Shown here: positions 27,689 through 36,659 of the stretch, in pieces
Numbering within the stretch: position 1 is the first letter of the stretch
How the letters are laid out: every line of letters begins with the position of its first letter
From: Methylosinus sporium
GTDB lineage: Bacteria; Pseudomonadota; Alphaproteobacteria; Rhizobiales; Beijerinckiaceae
DNA: 64,000 nt
Reading direction: 5' to 3'
NCBI RefSeq assembly: GCF_003113265.1
Contig: NZ_PUIV01000004.1
Coordinates: 62,001 to 126,000, forward strand
Notes under the pieces: generated by a model
The model's input: only the letters and a program-made list of their open reading frames with translations
Database searches by the model: none
Told to the model about the DNA's origin: nothing
Translations under genes and position numbers: made by a program

Positions 27689-29022
27689 GCGCCCGAGGGT
27701 CCGCCGACAGTCGCCGATGGCGCACCCTCGCCGATCGGCTCGATCTTCAAATCGGCATAGGAAATTTCGCCGGCGACGATCCATTCCGACGGCGAGCGCG
27801 CGTCGAGCTCCAATCGCGCCGATTGCATCCCGCAATCTTTGTCCGGCACGATGAACTCGAATTCGAAATGTCGCCAGTCGCGAATCCGGCCCATGCCCAT
27901 TTCGCTCTCGCCGATCGACCCGTTGGCGTTCACGCAGGCCACGCGCCAGCGCGGCCCGCGGCGGCCGGCGATCTCGCCGCGATACCGCCCGACCATTCGA
28001 TAAGCGCCCGCCGGGAGCTTGATGAATTGCATGGCGACATGCGGCGCGACGCGCCCCGGCCCGTAATCGATGCGCAGCGCGCGCGAATCTTCGGAGGCCG
28101 ACGCGATGTCGATCCGCGCGCCGGCGCCCGAGCGCAGCAGCCAGTCGAATGGCGAGCCGCTCGGCGGAAAAGCGAAGTCGCCGTTGTAGAGCGTCGCCTC
28201 GTTCTGCGCGCGCTCCGGCGACAGCAATTGCCGCCAGGCGTAATAGGCGAAATCATAGACGCGACGCTCGAACAGAAACTCGAAATAGCGCCGCTGACTT
28301 TCCGCGCCGGCTGGATGGGCCGTGTTTTTCAGCGCCAGCATCAGCCGCAAAGGCGCGCGCACATCGGAGACGATCGACGGAAGATGCGTCAGAAAGCGCT
28401 CGCGCCATGGCGGATTTCGCGCCAGCATTCGTTCGAGCGCGATGGACGCCGTTCGATCCTCCGCCATACGCTCGAGATAAGGCGCGATAAACGGCATGAG
28501 CTGCGGTCGCGTGCGCAGCACGATGTCGGCCGAAAGCAGCGCCTCGGCATATCGGCCTTCCGACAAGCGCTTTTGCAGCAGCCAATGATGCGCGCGATAC
28601 TCGTTGAGCGAATGACGCGCCGCCAGCTCCATGAAGTCGGCGGCCGCCGGCTCTTCCGGCGCGAGTTGGCCCAATATGCGTAGCCCTCTCGCGTCGAGCG
28701 GCGATCGAAGAAGCGCGTTCTGCGCGCGGCGACGCAGACGGTCACGCGCCGACCGGGACATCGCCGGCGGCGCCAGGATCGCGGCGCTCTCGGACGCGCT
28801 GTCGGGATTGATCTTGCGGTCGACGACGCCGAACACGACGTTCGGATTGTCGGACGCCAGCAAGAGCGCGACGCCGGGCGCGCGCTCGGCCACATGCGGC
28901 ATGATATTCGTCGTCACGATCGCCCAGGCGAGCGCCGCGCCCAAGGCGCCGAGCGCAACGACCCGCAACGGCCGCCGCTCGAAGACGGAATCGAGCCCGA
29001 CAATGCGCCTCATATCGAACAC
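27682..29022 (-). CDS. Membrane-anchored helical-repeat protein of the EPS operon
   Basis: A 446-aa protein, not assigned to a family. One N-terminal membrane helix (VVALGALGAALAWAIVTT) is followed by a periplasmic Arg/Leu/Ala-rich helical part (about residues 85-240) that resembles tetratricopeptide-type repeats. The C-terminal beta-rich domain begins LYNGDFAFPPSGSPFDWLL, a pattern seen at the start of carbohydrate-binding jelly-roll domains. The GTG at 29022 lies 3 bp after the J-domain gene; an ATG at 29013 is an alternative. As the last gene of the Wzc operon it may bind the nascent polymer or scaffold the export complex (inference). Confidence 0.7.
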   Translation of the reverse strand: MFDMRRIVGLDSVFERRPLRVVALGALGAALAWAIVTTNIMPHVAERAPGVALLLASDNPNVVFGVVDRKINPDSASESAAILAPPAMSRSARDRLRRRAQNALLRSPLDARGLRILGQLAPEEPAAADFMELAARHSLNEYRAHHWLLQKRLSEGRYAEALLSADIVLRTRPQLMPFIAPYLERMAEDRTASIALERMLARNPPWRERFLTHLPSIVSDVRAPLRLMLALKNTAHPAGAESQRRYFEFLFERRVYDFAYYAWRQLLSPERAQNEATLYNGDFAFPPSGSPFDWLLRSGAGARIDIASASEDSRALRIDYGPGRVAPHVAMQFIKLPAGAYRMVGRYRGEIAGRRGPRWRVACVNANGSIGESEMGMGRIRDWRHFEFEFIVPDKDCGMQSARLELDARSPSEWIVAGEISYADLKIEPIGEGAPSATVGGPSGAQ

Positions 29023-29025
29023 CGC

Positions 29026-29661
29026 TCACGAACGCCGCCGCACGCGCCTTCCGCCGAAGCCGAAAAGGACCAATATCGCGCGCAGCAGACGGATGAATTT
29101 CTCGGCCGGGTCATGCGCCTCTCGGCGTCCCGCCGAACGTCTCTCCCAGCCGATTCTGCCCTTGCTCTCCGACTTCGATCCGATTTTCGAGCGGGAAGCG
29201 CTCGTCTTCGACCTCCCCAATTCGATCGGCGGATGGGTTTCGTCGTAGCGGATGCGACGCTCCGGCGTTTTGAGATTGTCCCAGGCCTGCGTGACCTTGG
29301 CGACGGATGACGCCCGATCGGCGTCACGCTCGACATCGGGATGATAAACGCGCAGCAGCAACGCCATATTGCGCCTCAGCTCGATCATCGACGCCGAACG
29401 ATCGGCGCCGAGGATGCGATAGCTGTCCGACTCCGCATCGAACAGGACCTGCTCGATGAAGAACAGCGCCGCTGCATGGACGGCCTCGCGCGATCTCTCG
29501 CTCGCGCGCACGGCCTCGTCCTCCGCCTCGGCGTCTCTTGCCGCGACCCGCAGCAGAAACACCACGCGAGCCGGCAATGGACGAGATTTCGCAATTCGCA
29601 CGCGAGACGGCGCAAACAAAAGATCGAGCGCCACTCGCACCGCGGAAAGCTCCGTCGTCAT
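29026..29661 (-). CDS. J-domain (DnaJ-like) protein in the Wzc operon
   Basis: A 211-aa protein with a J domain at about residues 80-141: SYRILGADRSASMIELRR, then the essential HPD at residues 107-109 (RVYHPDVERD), then AWDNLKTPERRIRYDE. J domains stimulate the ATPase of DnaK-type chaperones. Unlike classical DnaJ, the J domain is internal, after an 80-residue helical N terminus, and the C-terminal tail is very basic (RSKTSASRSKIGSKSESKG). There is no zinc-finger or Gly/Phe region. The start overlaps the wzc stop by ATGA, which ties it to polysaccharide export or kinase folding rather than general heat shock. Confidence 0.82.
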   Translation of the reverse strand: MTTELSAVRVALDLLFAPSRVRIAKSRPLPARVVFLLRVAARDAEAEDEAVRASERSREAVHAAALFFIEQVLFDAESDSYRILGADRSASMIELRRNMALLLRVYHPDVERDADRASSVAKVTQAWDNLKTPERRIRYDETHPPIELGRSKTSASRSKIGSKSESKGRIGWERRSAGRREAHDPAEKFIRLLRAILVLFGFGGRRVRRRS

Positions 29662-31946
29662 GCGCTCTTTCGTTCCTCCGCGAGCTCGGCGTGGCGCTCG
29701 GAGCCGGATATCCGCGTAGGCTGATCGTTCTCGCCATATCCGTATCCATATCCATAACCATACCCGTACCCATATCCGGCGTTTTTGGAGTCGTGCCGCG
29801 TCAGCACGCCGCCGATCACATTCGCGCGCGCGGATCGCAATCGCTTCAGCGAATCGCGCAGCTGCGCCTTGCGCGTCCCGCCCGACCGTATGACGAAAGC
29901 CGTGGCGGCAGCGCCATTCGCCAGCAATTGCGCATCCGCGAGCCCCAGCACCGGGGGACTATCGACGACAATGAAATCGAATACTTCGGCGCCCACCGAC
30001 AATAGCGTCATGAAGCGCGAGCTCGCCAACAAATCGGCAGGGCTCGGCGGAATCGGACCAGACGACATGAAGACGAGATTGTCGGTCGAGGTGTTCTGCA
30101 TCGCATTGGGCGGCGAACACGCTCCCGTCAAATAATTGCTCAACCCCGTCGCATTGTCGAGACCGAGCTTCAGATGCAGAGACGGACGCCGCATATCGGC
30201 GTCGATGATGAGAACCTTCAGCCCCAAAGTGGCGAAATGCCGAGCGATCGCCAGCGCTGTCGTCGACTTGCCTTCCGACATGGCGGAGCTGGTGACCAGC
30301 AAGCTCTTCGGAAGTCCGCTCTCCGTCGCAAAATGCAGAGAGGTGCACAGCGAGCGATAGGCTTCGTTCACGCCGGAACGAAGCTCTGCGAGCTCGCGTT
30401 CGATGCCGTCCCCTTCGACCAGCGGGATCAAGCCCAGGGTCACGAGCCCGGTCACGCTCTCGAGCTCCTCCGCCGAGCCGATCGTATCGTCGAAGCGCTC
30501 CAGCACGAACACAGCGACTCCCGCCGCGAGCGCGCCCAGAAGCAAGGATAAAATGAGATTGCGCGTCATCAGCGGCGATGACGGGCTTCCCGGTAACGCG
30601 GCGGTCTCTACCACGAACACATTGTTCGCGCCCGCTCCGCTGGCCACATCCACCTCCTTATAGCGCTGCAGCAGGTTCTCGTACAGCGAGCGATTGGTGT
30701 CGACCTCGCGCTTCAGAATATTGTAGCGAATGCTTCGCTTTTGCAGATCGAGCACCTCTCCGCGAAGCGCCTCGATCCGTTCCTTCATCTCGGACTCCTG
30801 GCTGAGCGAAGCCTCGTATGCGCCTTTCAGCGCGTCTTTGATCGCCTTGACCTCCATGCCGATCTGATGGTCGATTTCCTTGATCTTATTATTGATCTGG
30901 ACCATCCCAGGATAGCTCGGCCGGAACGTCTCCAGCTTCTCCTGATACTCGGTGACCAATGAATTGCGCTTGTCTCGCAATCCTTCGATCACCTTGTTGG
31001 ACAAGAACTGGGGCAGATTGATCGCCTGCACCTGCTCCACCTGCCTATACAATTGCTCGTTCCTGATCCGCTCCGCCACCAGAGCGCCGAGCGCCACATT
31101 TCCCGCCGCGAGATTATTGTCGGCGATCGACGATTTCTCATTGGTCGTGATGATCTGCTCTTTCGCGCCGAAATCGACCAACGCCTTCTCGGAATCCTGC
31201 AGACGGCTCTGCAATTGCTTGATCTGATCCTCGAGAAACGATTTTGCGTAGGCGTTGACCTGAAAACGCTTGTCGAGGTTCAAATCGATGAAGGCTTGCG
31301 CGAATCCCGCGGCGATCTTCTGCGCCCTCGCAGGACTCGAATCCGTGTAGGAGATATCCACCAGCCGCGACCCGCTCAGCGGCTTGATCGTTCGGTTCGA
31401 AAGCACGACGCCGGCCGCCGCTCGCTCTTTCGCGCCCTTGTCCGCCGAATTTCCCGGACGAGAACCAAAGGACAACAATCTGCGGATGGCCCCGAAAGCG
31501 CCGTCCCCGCCCTGGTTCAGAAATCCCGCGTCTTCCCCGAGCGACAGATTCGACGCGGCGCGCTCGGCGACCGCCATTCCTTGCAAGAGCTCGTATTGTG
31601 TTCGCAGGAACTCCAGATCGAAACTATCGACCGGGGCTATGTTGCCGCTTTCGACGACTTTCGCGACATTGCGATCGATCTGCACTCTCGTCGTCGACGT
31701 GTAGAGCGGCGTCATCATCAAGGTCCGCAAAAGCCCTATGGCGCCGAAAGCCGCGACGATCGCCAGCACTCTCCACTTGTGCTTTCGCAGAATGCGCCAG
31801 ATTTCGTGGAAGCTCGCGGAGTCGGAGCCAAAGGCCAAACGAGCCGAATATCCGCCCGAGTCCGCCTCGCCATAAGGCGCGGGCGCGGCCGAGCTCTTGG
31901 GCACGAGCTTTCCGGCTTCTTCTATGCTCATCGCTTTGTCGTTCAT
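29658..31946 (-). CDS. Wzc-like polysaccharide co-polymerase and tyrosine autokinase
   Basis: A 762-aa inner-membrane protein that controls chain length and export of exopolysaccharide. In order: a Wzz domain with a first helix in KWRVLAIVAAFGAIGLLRTLM, a long periplasmic coiled coil, a second helix (LILSLLLGALAAGVAVFVLE), and a BY-kinase domain. The kinase has Walker A SAMSEGKST near residue 555, Walker A' LIIDADMR and Walker B FIVVDSPPVLG. The tail has seven Gly-Tyr units, the autophosphorylation cluster. The ATG at 31946 has GGAG nine bases upstream. It sits between the Wza-like lipoprotein and the J-domain gene. Confidence 0.93.
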   Translation of the reverse strand: MNDKAMSIEEAGKLVPKSSAAPAPYGEADSGGYSARLAFGSDSASFHEIWRILRKHKWRVLAIVAAFGAIGLLRTLMMTPLYTSTTRVQIDRNVAKVVESGNIAPVDSFDLEFLRTQYELLQGMAVAERAASNLSLGEDAGFLNQGGDGAFGAIRRLLSFGSRPGNSADKGAKERAAAGVVLSNRTIKPLSGSRLVDISYTDSSPARAQKIAAGFAQAFIDLNLDKRFQVNAYAKSFLEDQIKQLQSRLQDSEKALVDFGAKEQIITTNEKSSIADNNLAAGNVALGALVAERIRNEQLYRQVEQVQAINLPQFLSNKVIEGLRDKRNSLVTEYQEKLETFRPSYPGMVQINNKIKEIDHQIGMEVKAIKDALKGAYEASLSQESEMKERIEALRGEVLDLQKRSIRYNILKREVDTNRSLYENLLQRYKEVDVASGAGANNVFVVETAALPGSPSSPLMTRNLILSLLLGALAAGVAVFVLERFDDTIGSAEELESVTGLVTLGLIPLVEGDGIERELAELRSGVNEAYRSLCTSLHFATESGLPKSLLVTSSAMSEGKSTTALAIARHFATLGLKVLIIDADMRRPSLHLKLGLDNATGLSNYLTGACSPPNAMQNTSTDNLVFMSSGPIPPSPADLLASSRFMTLLSVGAEVFDFIVVDSPPVLGLADAQLLANGAAATAFVIRSGGTRKAQLRDSLKRLRSARANVIGGVLTRHDSKNAGYGYGYGYGYGYGYGENDQPTRISGSERHAELAEERKSA
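29734..29775 (-). repeat. Hexanucleotide repeats encoding the (Gly-Tyr)7 tail of Wzc
   Basis: Seven tandem hexamers (CCATAT, CCGTAT, CCATAT, CCATAA, CCATAC, CCGTAC, CCATAT on the plus strand) encode alternating Gly and Tyr. The hexamers differ mainly at synonymous positions, which suggests selection on the amino acids. Repeat number could change by slippage, altering the number of phosphorylatable tyrosines. Confidence 0.85.
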
Positions 31947-31989
31947 GCCGTCCGACTCCGAAATTCGAGACGAAAAAAGCAAGCCCGCG

Positions 31990-32751
31990 CTACCAGGCGG
32001 TGGGACGAAACGCGGCGAGCGCAGGGGTCACCTTCAAGAAGGACGAAAGCACGACCTTGGTCGCCGATGTCGGCACGACGACCACGTCTCCATTCTGCAC
32101 AGCCGGATCATCGGCTCTCCCTTCCCGAATATCGTCGAGACTGAAAGAGGCGGCCATGCGCTGCCCGTCATGGGTGCGAAACACCATCACATTTTCCGAC
32201 GCCGTATCGCGATCGAGCCCTTCCGCCATAGCGATCAGCTGAATGAGAGAATTCTTGCCCCGAAGCGGGTAGATCCCCGGCCTCTTGACCGCGCCCTCGA
32301 TCGTCACGCGCTGACTGTTGAACTCGCGGACATAGACGGACACTTGAGGCGATCTCAGATAGGTCGCCCCGAGCCGCGCGGAAAGATCACGCTCGAGCTC
32401 TTGCGCCGTTTTTCCGGACGCCGGCACCTCGCCGAGGAGCGGCAAATTCACGGTTCCCGTGTCGGCGACCTGCACATTGCGCGTGAGCTCCGGCACCTTG
32501 AACACCACCACTTCGAGCACATCCTGCGCGCCGATCTTATACGCCGTATTGCCGGGCGTCGCGGCGGCGATGAAAGATCCGACCGAGCTCGCCAATTGCT
32601 TCGTTTCCTCTGGCGCCGGCTCGCTCGCAGCGCCGCTGGAAAGCGCTATCGCGCCGCGCGCGTCGTCATTGAAAGATTGCTCGCACCCGGCCAATGACAT
32701 CGCGCCAGCCGCCAGCATCGCCATCTTGATAAGCGTCGACTTTATTCGCAT
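31990..32751 (-). CDS. Wza-like polysaccharide export lipoprotein
   Basis: A 253-aa outer-membrane export protein of the Poly_export/SLBB family. A lipoprotein signal ends in SLAGC (Cys23). The Poly_export domain starts at YKIGAQDVLEVVVF and is followed by an SLBB-type segment (VTIEGAVKRPGIYPLRGKNS). It is shorter than E. coli Wza and lacks an evident C-terminal amphipathic barrel helix, like many alphaproteobacterial ExoF/Wza relatives. The ATG at 32751 begins the lipoprotein signal. Its first 86 bp overlap the end of the CpsB-like gene. Confidence 0.88.
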   Translation of the reverse strand: MRIKSTLIKMAMLAAGAMSLAGCEQSFNDDARGAIALSSGAASEPAPEETKQLASSVGSFIAAATPGNTAYKIGAQDVLEVVVFKVPELTRNVQVADTGTVNLPLLGEVPASGKTAQELERDLSARLGATYLRSPQVSVYVREFNSQRVTIEGAVKRPGIYPLRGKNSLIQLIAMAEGLDRDTASENVMVFRTHDGQRMAASFSLDDIREGRADDPAVQNGDVVVVPTSATKVVLSSFLKVTPALAAFRPTAW

Positions 32752-33556
32752 TACCGCCACCGTATTGTTTCCTCGAGCGCAAGGACGTCTCGTCGCGTCT
32801 GAAGCCACCGCAGCCTCCCGGTCCCGGCGCCGGCATATGCGACGGCGGCAAATTCTCGAGGATTCCCAGAGGCCGCGTGAGCACCATATCGATGGCCGCC
32901 TCGTCGCCGAGACGCTTTGCGACAGCGTCGCGCCCCTGTCCGAGATTGGGCCGCCGCCGCCCGATCCCATGCGCGTCCGATGCGAGAATGTGAACGCGCC
33001 CCTCGTCGAGCATTCGCTCCGCCCAATAGCGCGGACCACGGCCGAAAGCGCCGATGAGCGACCCGGCAGTGATCTGCATCCACACCCCGCCGTGAAACAA
33101 TTGCTCGATCGCGGCGGAATGCGTGTCGATCCAGGACAGCCGCTCCGGGTGAGTGAGGATGGGCACATAGCCGGCGAGGAGAACGTTGAAAAAAAAATCG
33201 ACGAGCCTGAGAGGCGCGACGTGATGCGGCGGCTCCACCAGCACGTAGCGCGTGTCGGCCAAAGACAGAATGCGCCCGGACCGCAGCCCCTCGGCGAGAT
33301 CGGGCGCCAAATGAACGTCCGCGCCCGTGATCAGCCGCAGCGGAATGTCGTTTTCATCCAGACGCCGCTGGAGCTCTCTGGTAGCGGCGCGTATCTGCGG
33401 ACCGGTATTGTGATAGAGGCCGGGAAGAATGTGCGGCGTGCAAGCCTGCACCTCCACCCCGTCCGCCACGGCCATGCGCGCCATAGCGAGCGAGATCCGA
33501 AGATCCGCCGCGCCGTCGTCGATGCCGGGAAGCATGTGACTGTGAAGATCTATCAT
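32666..33556 (-). CDS. CpsB/YwqE-like PHP-fold tyrosine phosphatase
   Basis: A 296-aa cytoplasmic metal-dependent phosphatase of the CpsB/CapC family, which dephosphorylates tyrosine kinases of the Wzc type. PHP metal ligands are visible: DLHSHMLPGIDDGA at the N terminus, ACTPHI, GADVH, THPER and SDAHG. The catalytic domain ends near residue 245. The remaining 50 residues (from GPGGCGGFRRDE) are Gly/Arg-rich and encoded partly within the wza-like gene. Probably the first gene of the minus-strand export operon, downstream of the T-rich divergent region. Confidence 0.88.
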   Translation of the reverse strand: MIDLHSHMLPGIDDGAADLRISLAMARMAVADGVEVQACTPHILPGLYHNTGPQIRAATRELQRRLDENDIPLRLITGADVHLAPDLAEGLRSGRILSLADTRYVLVEPPHHVAPLRLVDFFFNVLLAGYVPILTHPERLSWIDTHSAAIEQLFHGGVWMQITAGSLIGAFGRGPRYWAERMLDEGRVHILASDAHGIGRRRPNLGQGRDAVAKRLGDEAAIDMVLTRPLGILENLPPSHMPAPGPGGCGGFRRDETSLRSRKQYGGGNANKVDAYQDGDAGGWRDVIGRVRAIFQ

Positions 33557-33915
33557 CGTCGTATCGACACCAAAATGAAAAATGAACGAAGCAGCGCATC
33601 GGCGCCGGACGCTGCCGATCGACGCCGATCAATGTCGACATTTTTGCATTCTTCCGAACGCCTCGTCTCGCGCAAAACGACCGGATCACATATTTTTTTG
33701 TGCATCGACATCGGTATTTTTGTGACATGTCTCCACAATGCTCGGTGAAAGCGCGTACGTATATTTGCGCGAGTTACAAAAATGCGCTTCCAAACCACGA
33801 GAAACGCCACAGGCTTCTTCGATGGACCGCGCCGAACGCCATTTACTGCATTTCGCAGCCTTGTTAGACTCGTCCCATTGTCGATCCTGCTCGCTCATTC
33901 ATTTACGAGGTCTTC
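33557..33915. promoter_or_regulatory. T-rich divergent promoter region of the EPS locus
   Basis: This 359-bp region lies between the export operon (minus) and the polymerase gene (plus) and is much richer in A and T than its surroundings. It has repeated T-runs flanked by G: ACATTTTTGCATT near 33638, CATATTTTTTTGTG near 33689 and GTATTTTTGTGACA near 33714. An oppositely oriented copy, TTACAAAAATGCG, lies near 33774. Such T-rich sites suit a MucR/Ros-type zinc-finger regulator of exopolysaccharide genes, which is inference. No coding sequence is convincing here. Confidence 0.55.
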
Positions 33916-35466
33916 TTGTTCGCGCTCACGGCATTCACCGTCATTGCGAGCTTTCTGCTCGGGGGCGGAACGAGAAGCGGCATGGTCTCCGACGCCATTC
34001 TCGAGCTGCTCGCCCTTCCGCTGCTCTTATGCGGCCTATGGCGCTGGCGCGACATTCCCGCCGATCGTCGGCCCCGCTCGATCTTCGTCCTCTGCGCCGC
34101 TTCGGCCCTCTTGCTTTCGATGCAGCTGCTGCCGCTCCCGCCCGCTCTGTGGACCATGTTGCCGCACAGACAGCCGATCATCGAGTCGATCCAATCGATC
34201 CAACGCGATCTTCCCTGGATGCCGATGAGCGTCGATCCGCTTCTCACGCTCGCGAGCCTCCTTACGATGATTGCGCCATTGAGCGTATTTATCGCGGCGT
34301 CCTGTCTCGAAGGCGAGCAGCGTCGACATCTCGCCCTTCTGATTCTGCCCATGAGCGCGGTCAGCGTGTTCCTCGGTCTCCTGCAAGTGGCGCAGGGCGA
34401 GGACAGTCCGCTTCGCTTCTTCAACTACACAAATCCAACGGAAGCGGTCGGCTTCTTCGCGAACCGAAACCACTTCTCCGCCTTTCTCTATTGCGCGATC
34501 CTCTTCGCCTCGGCCTGGCTTGCCGAGACCGCCTCGAAAGCCGCGCCCGCCGATTCCAAACATCGCTTCGAAATGACGTCCTTCGTCGCCGCGACCGCCG
34601 CCGCCACACTGATCGTCATTCTTCTCTCGGGGCAGGCAATGGCGCGATCGCGCGCCGGCATCGCCCTCACTCTGCTCGCGCTGATCGGCGCGATCGCCAT
34701 CGCTTACGCAAAGCGGCGAGATATACAGGCGAATGGGTCGAGCAATCGTCTGCTTCTCGGGGCGATCACAGTCGGCGCAATCCTCCCCGCCCCTTTCGCT
34801 CTCTATCGTGTTCTCGATCGCTTCGACGCCGGCATGTTCGACGAGACGCGTTGGACGATCGCAATTCGCGCGATGGGCGCAGCGCGAACATTTTTTCCCT
34901 TCGGCGCCGGCATCGGCACATTCGTTCCCGTCTATGCGGGATTCGAACGTCCAGAGGACGCTGTCGTCAACGCCTATGTCAACCACGCGCATAATGATCT
35001 TTTGGAGCTATTTCTCGAGAGTGGCGTCATCGGCGTCGGCGTCGCCGCCGCATTTATCGGCTGGTGGGCGCGGAGCAGCTGGCGCATTTGGCGCGGCCCC
35101 GCGGCCTCTCGGCCGGCGCTCGAAGAGCCATATGCCCGCGCCGCGACCCTTGCCGTCGCGCTTCTCCTGCTGCATTCCTTAGTGGATTATCCGCTCCGCA
35201 CCGCAGCGATGACGACGATATTCGCGCTGGCCTGCGCCTTGATGATCGATCCGCCGTTGGTCGCGGCCAATAGACAGCCCGATCACTCCGACGATGGCCC
35301 CAGCCGACGCAAATCAGCGAAGGCGCCGCCGACGCGGCCAATATCTATCGGAACGCCGAACGCAGAAGCGCCGCCGCCGCGCGCGAGCGCCGCGCCCGTG
35401 ATCGATTGGCCGACGGAACCAAAAGGCGCCCGACGGCAGACTTCTGTTCGGGAGAAGGCCGAATGA
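33916..35466 (+). CDS. O-antigen ligase/polymerase family (Wzy_C) membrane protein
   Basis: A 516-aa polytopic membrane protein of the Wzy/WaaL family, which joins repeat units or ligates polymer on the periplasmic face. Hallmarks are NRNHFSAFL in the middle and the periplasmic-loop signature NHAHNDLLELFLESG, with about ten to twelve helices. The last 70 residues are a Pro/Ala/Arg-rich cytoplasmic tail. TTG at 33916 is the likely start, with GAGG five bases upstream. The stop overlaps the next gene by ATGA. Confidence 0.88.
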   Translation: MFALTAFTVIASFLLGGGTRSGMVSDAILELLALPLLLCGLWRWRDIPADRRPRSIFVLCAASALLLSMQLLPLPPALWTMLPHRQPIIESIQSIQRDLPWMPMSVDPLLTLASLLTMIAPLSVFIAASCLEGEQRRHLALLILPMSAVSVFLGLLQVAQGEDSPLRFFNYTNPTEAVGFFANRNHFSAFLYCAILFASAWLAETASKAAPADSKHRFEMTSFVAATAAATLIVILLSGQAMARSRAGIALTLLALIGAIAIAYAKRRDIQANGSSNRLLLGAITVGAILPAPFALYRVLDRFDAGMFDETRWTIAIRAMGAARTFFPFGAGIGTFVPVYAGFERPEDAVVNAYVNHAHNDLLELFLESGVIGVGVAAAFIGWWARSSWRIWRGPAASRPALEEPYARAATLAVALLLLHSLVDYPLRTAAMTTIFALACALMIDPPLVAANRQPDHSDDGPSRRKSAKAPPTRPISIGTPNAEAPPPRASAAPVIDWPTEPKGARRQTSVREKAE

Positions 35467-36659
35467 CCGACTGGCGCGCCGAGATGAAGCAAATTCCCTT
35501 TTTCGCAGAAGCGAACGCCGCTTTGAAAGCGGCGTTGACAGAACAAGAGGCGGCGAGGACCTATCGCCGCTACGTCCTCGAAGCACGCAAGCGCGGCCTC
35601 CGGCCTCTGCATGGGGCCGAACGAGACACCGCATTGCGTCTTCGCCTTCACGAGCGCGCATCTCGGCTCGGCTGGCCCAAGCCGAAGGGAGGACTGCACA
35701 TTTTTCTCGGCTACGCCTCTTGGAATTGGGAGGCCGTGCTGCCGGAAGCATTGTCGCCCTTCGGCGAAGTCGCCTCATTCGAATGGCGCAGCCATGGCTT
35801 CGCCGAAGAACGCTCCGATTGGCTCGACCACAGAGACGAAATGAACGCGATGATGCTCGCTTCGTTTCGCGCGGCGAATCGACGTCGCCCCGTGGATGTC
35901 GTGGTAGGATATTTCTCCGGGCTGACTGTGTCGCTTGAAACGATCCGCGAAATGACCGCTACGGGCACCATCGTCTGCAACTTCTGCTTCGACGACAAGT
36001 TGCACTTTCCAGGCGCGATCATCGGCGGACGCTATTCGACCACAGCGGCGATAGCCGAGGCTGTCGACCTCAATCTCACCAGCGATCCCGAAGCGATTTC
36101 CAGATACGCCGTCCACGGAGGACTGGCCATGTTTCATCCCGAGGCGGCGTCGCCACGTCTACACTTTCCGCACGACATTCCTTTCGTGCACGACGTCTCC
36201 TTCATCGGCGCGCGCTATGGATGGCGGCCCCGCTTCATCGAACGACTGAAAGCGCTCGGAATCGATGTCGCCTGTTATGGCCAAGGCTGGCCGAACGGCG
36301 CGGTGACGAATGAGGCGATGGCCGAGATCTATTCGAAAAGCCGGATCAATCTCGGCTTTGGCGGCATCGGCCATTCGCGTAAGCTCGTCAATCTCAAAGG
36401 GCGCGATTTCGAGACGCCGATGAGCGGCGGACTCTATCTCACGCAACACAATCCCGAGCTGGCGCTCGTTTACGACATCGGCCGTGAAATCCTGACCTAT
36501 AGGAATGAGGCGGATTGCGCGAAGATCATCCGCGCCCTCCTCACCGATCCCGAACATGCAGCGGCGATCCGAGCGCGCGGCCACCAACGCGCGCTACGGG
36601 ACCATACATATGAAGCGCGCTGGACCAATGCGCTGAAAGCGCTCGGCGCTCTCGCCTGA
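35463..36659 (+). CDS. CgeB-like glycosyltransferase
   Basis: A 398-aa protein whose C-terminal half (PFVHDVSFIGARYGWRPRFI, then YSKSRINLGFGGIG, then FETPMSGGLYLTQ and AAIRARGHQRAL) has the pattern of CgeB/glyco_trans_1_2 glycosyltransferases with a GT-B fold. The N-terminal 80 residues are helical and charged and precede a Rossmann-like domain (HIFLGYASWNWEAVLPEAL). Translation is probably coupled to the polymerase gene through ATGA at 35463-35466. It converges on the fkbM-type gene with about 100 bp between. Confidence 0.78.
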   Translation: MTDWRAEMKQIPFFAEANAALKAALTEQEAARTYRRYVLEARKRGLRPLHGAERDTALRLRLHERASRLGWPKPKGGLHIFLGYASWNWEAVLPEALSPFGEVASFEWRSHGFAEERSDWLDHRDEMNAMMLASFRAANRRRPVDVVVGYFSGLTVSLETIREMTATGTIVCNFCFDDKLHFPGAIIGGRYSTTAAIAEAVDLNLTSDPEAISRYAVHGGLAMFHPEAASPRLHFPHDIPFVHDVSFIGARYGWRPRFIERLKALGIDVACYGQGWPNGAVTNEAMAEIYSKSRINLGFGGIGHSRKLVNLKGRDFETPMSGGLYLTQHNPELALVYDIGREILTYRNEADCAKIIRALLTDPEHAAAIRARGHQRALRDHTYEARWTNALKALGALA

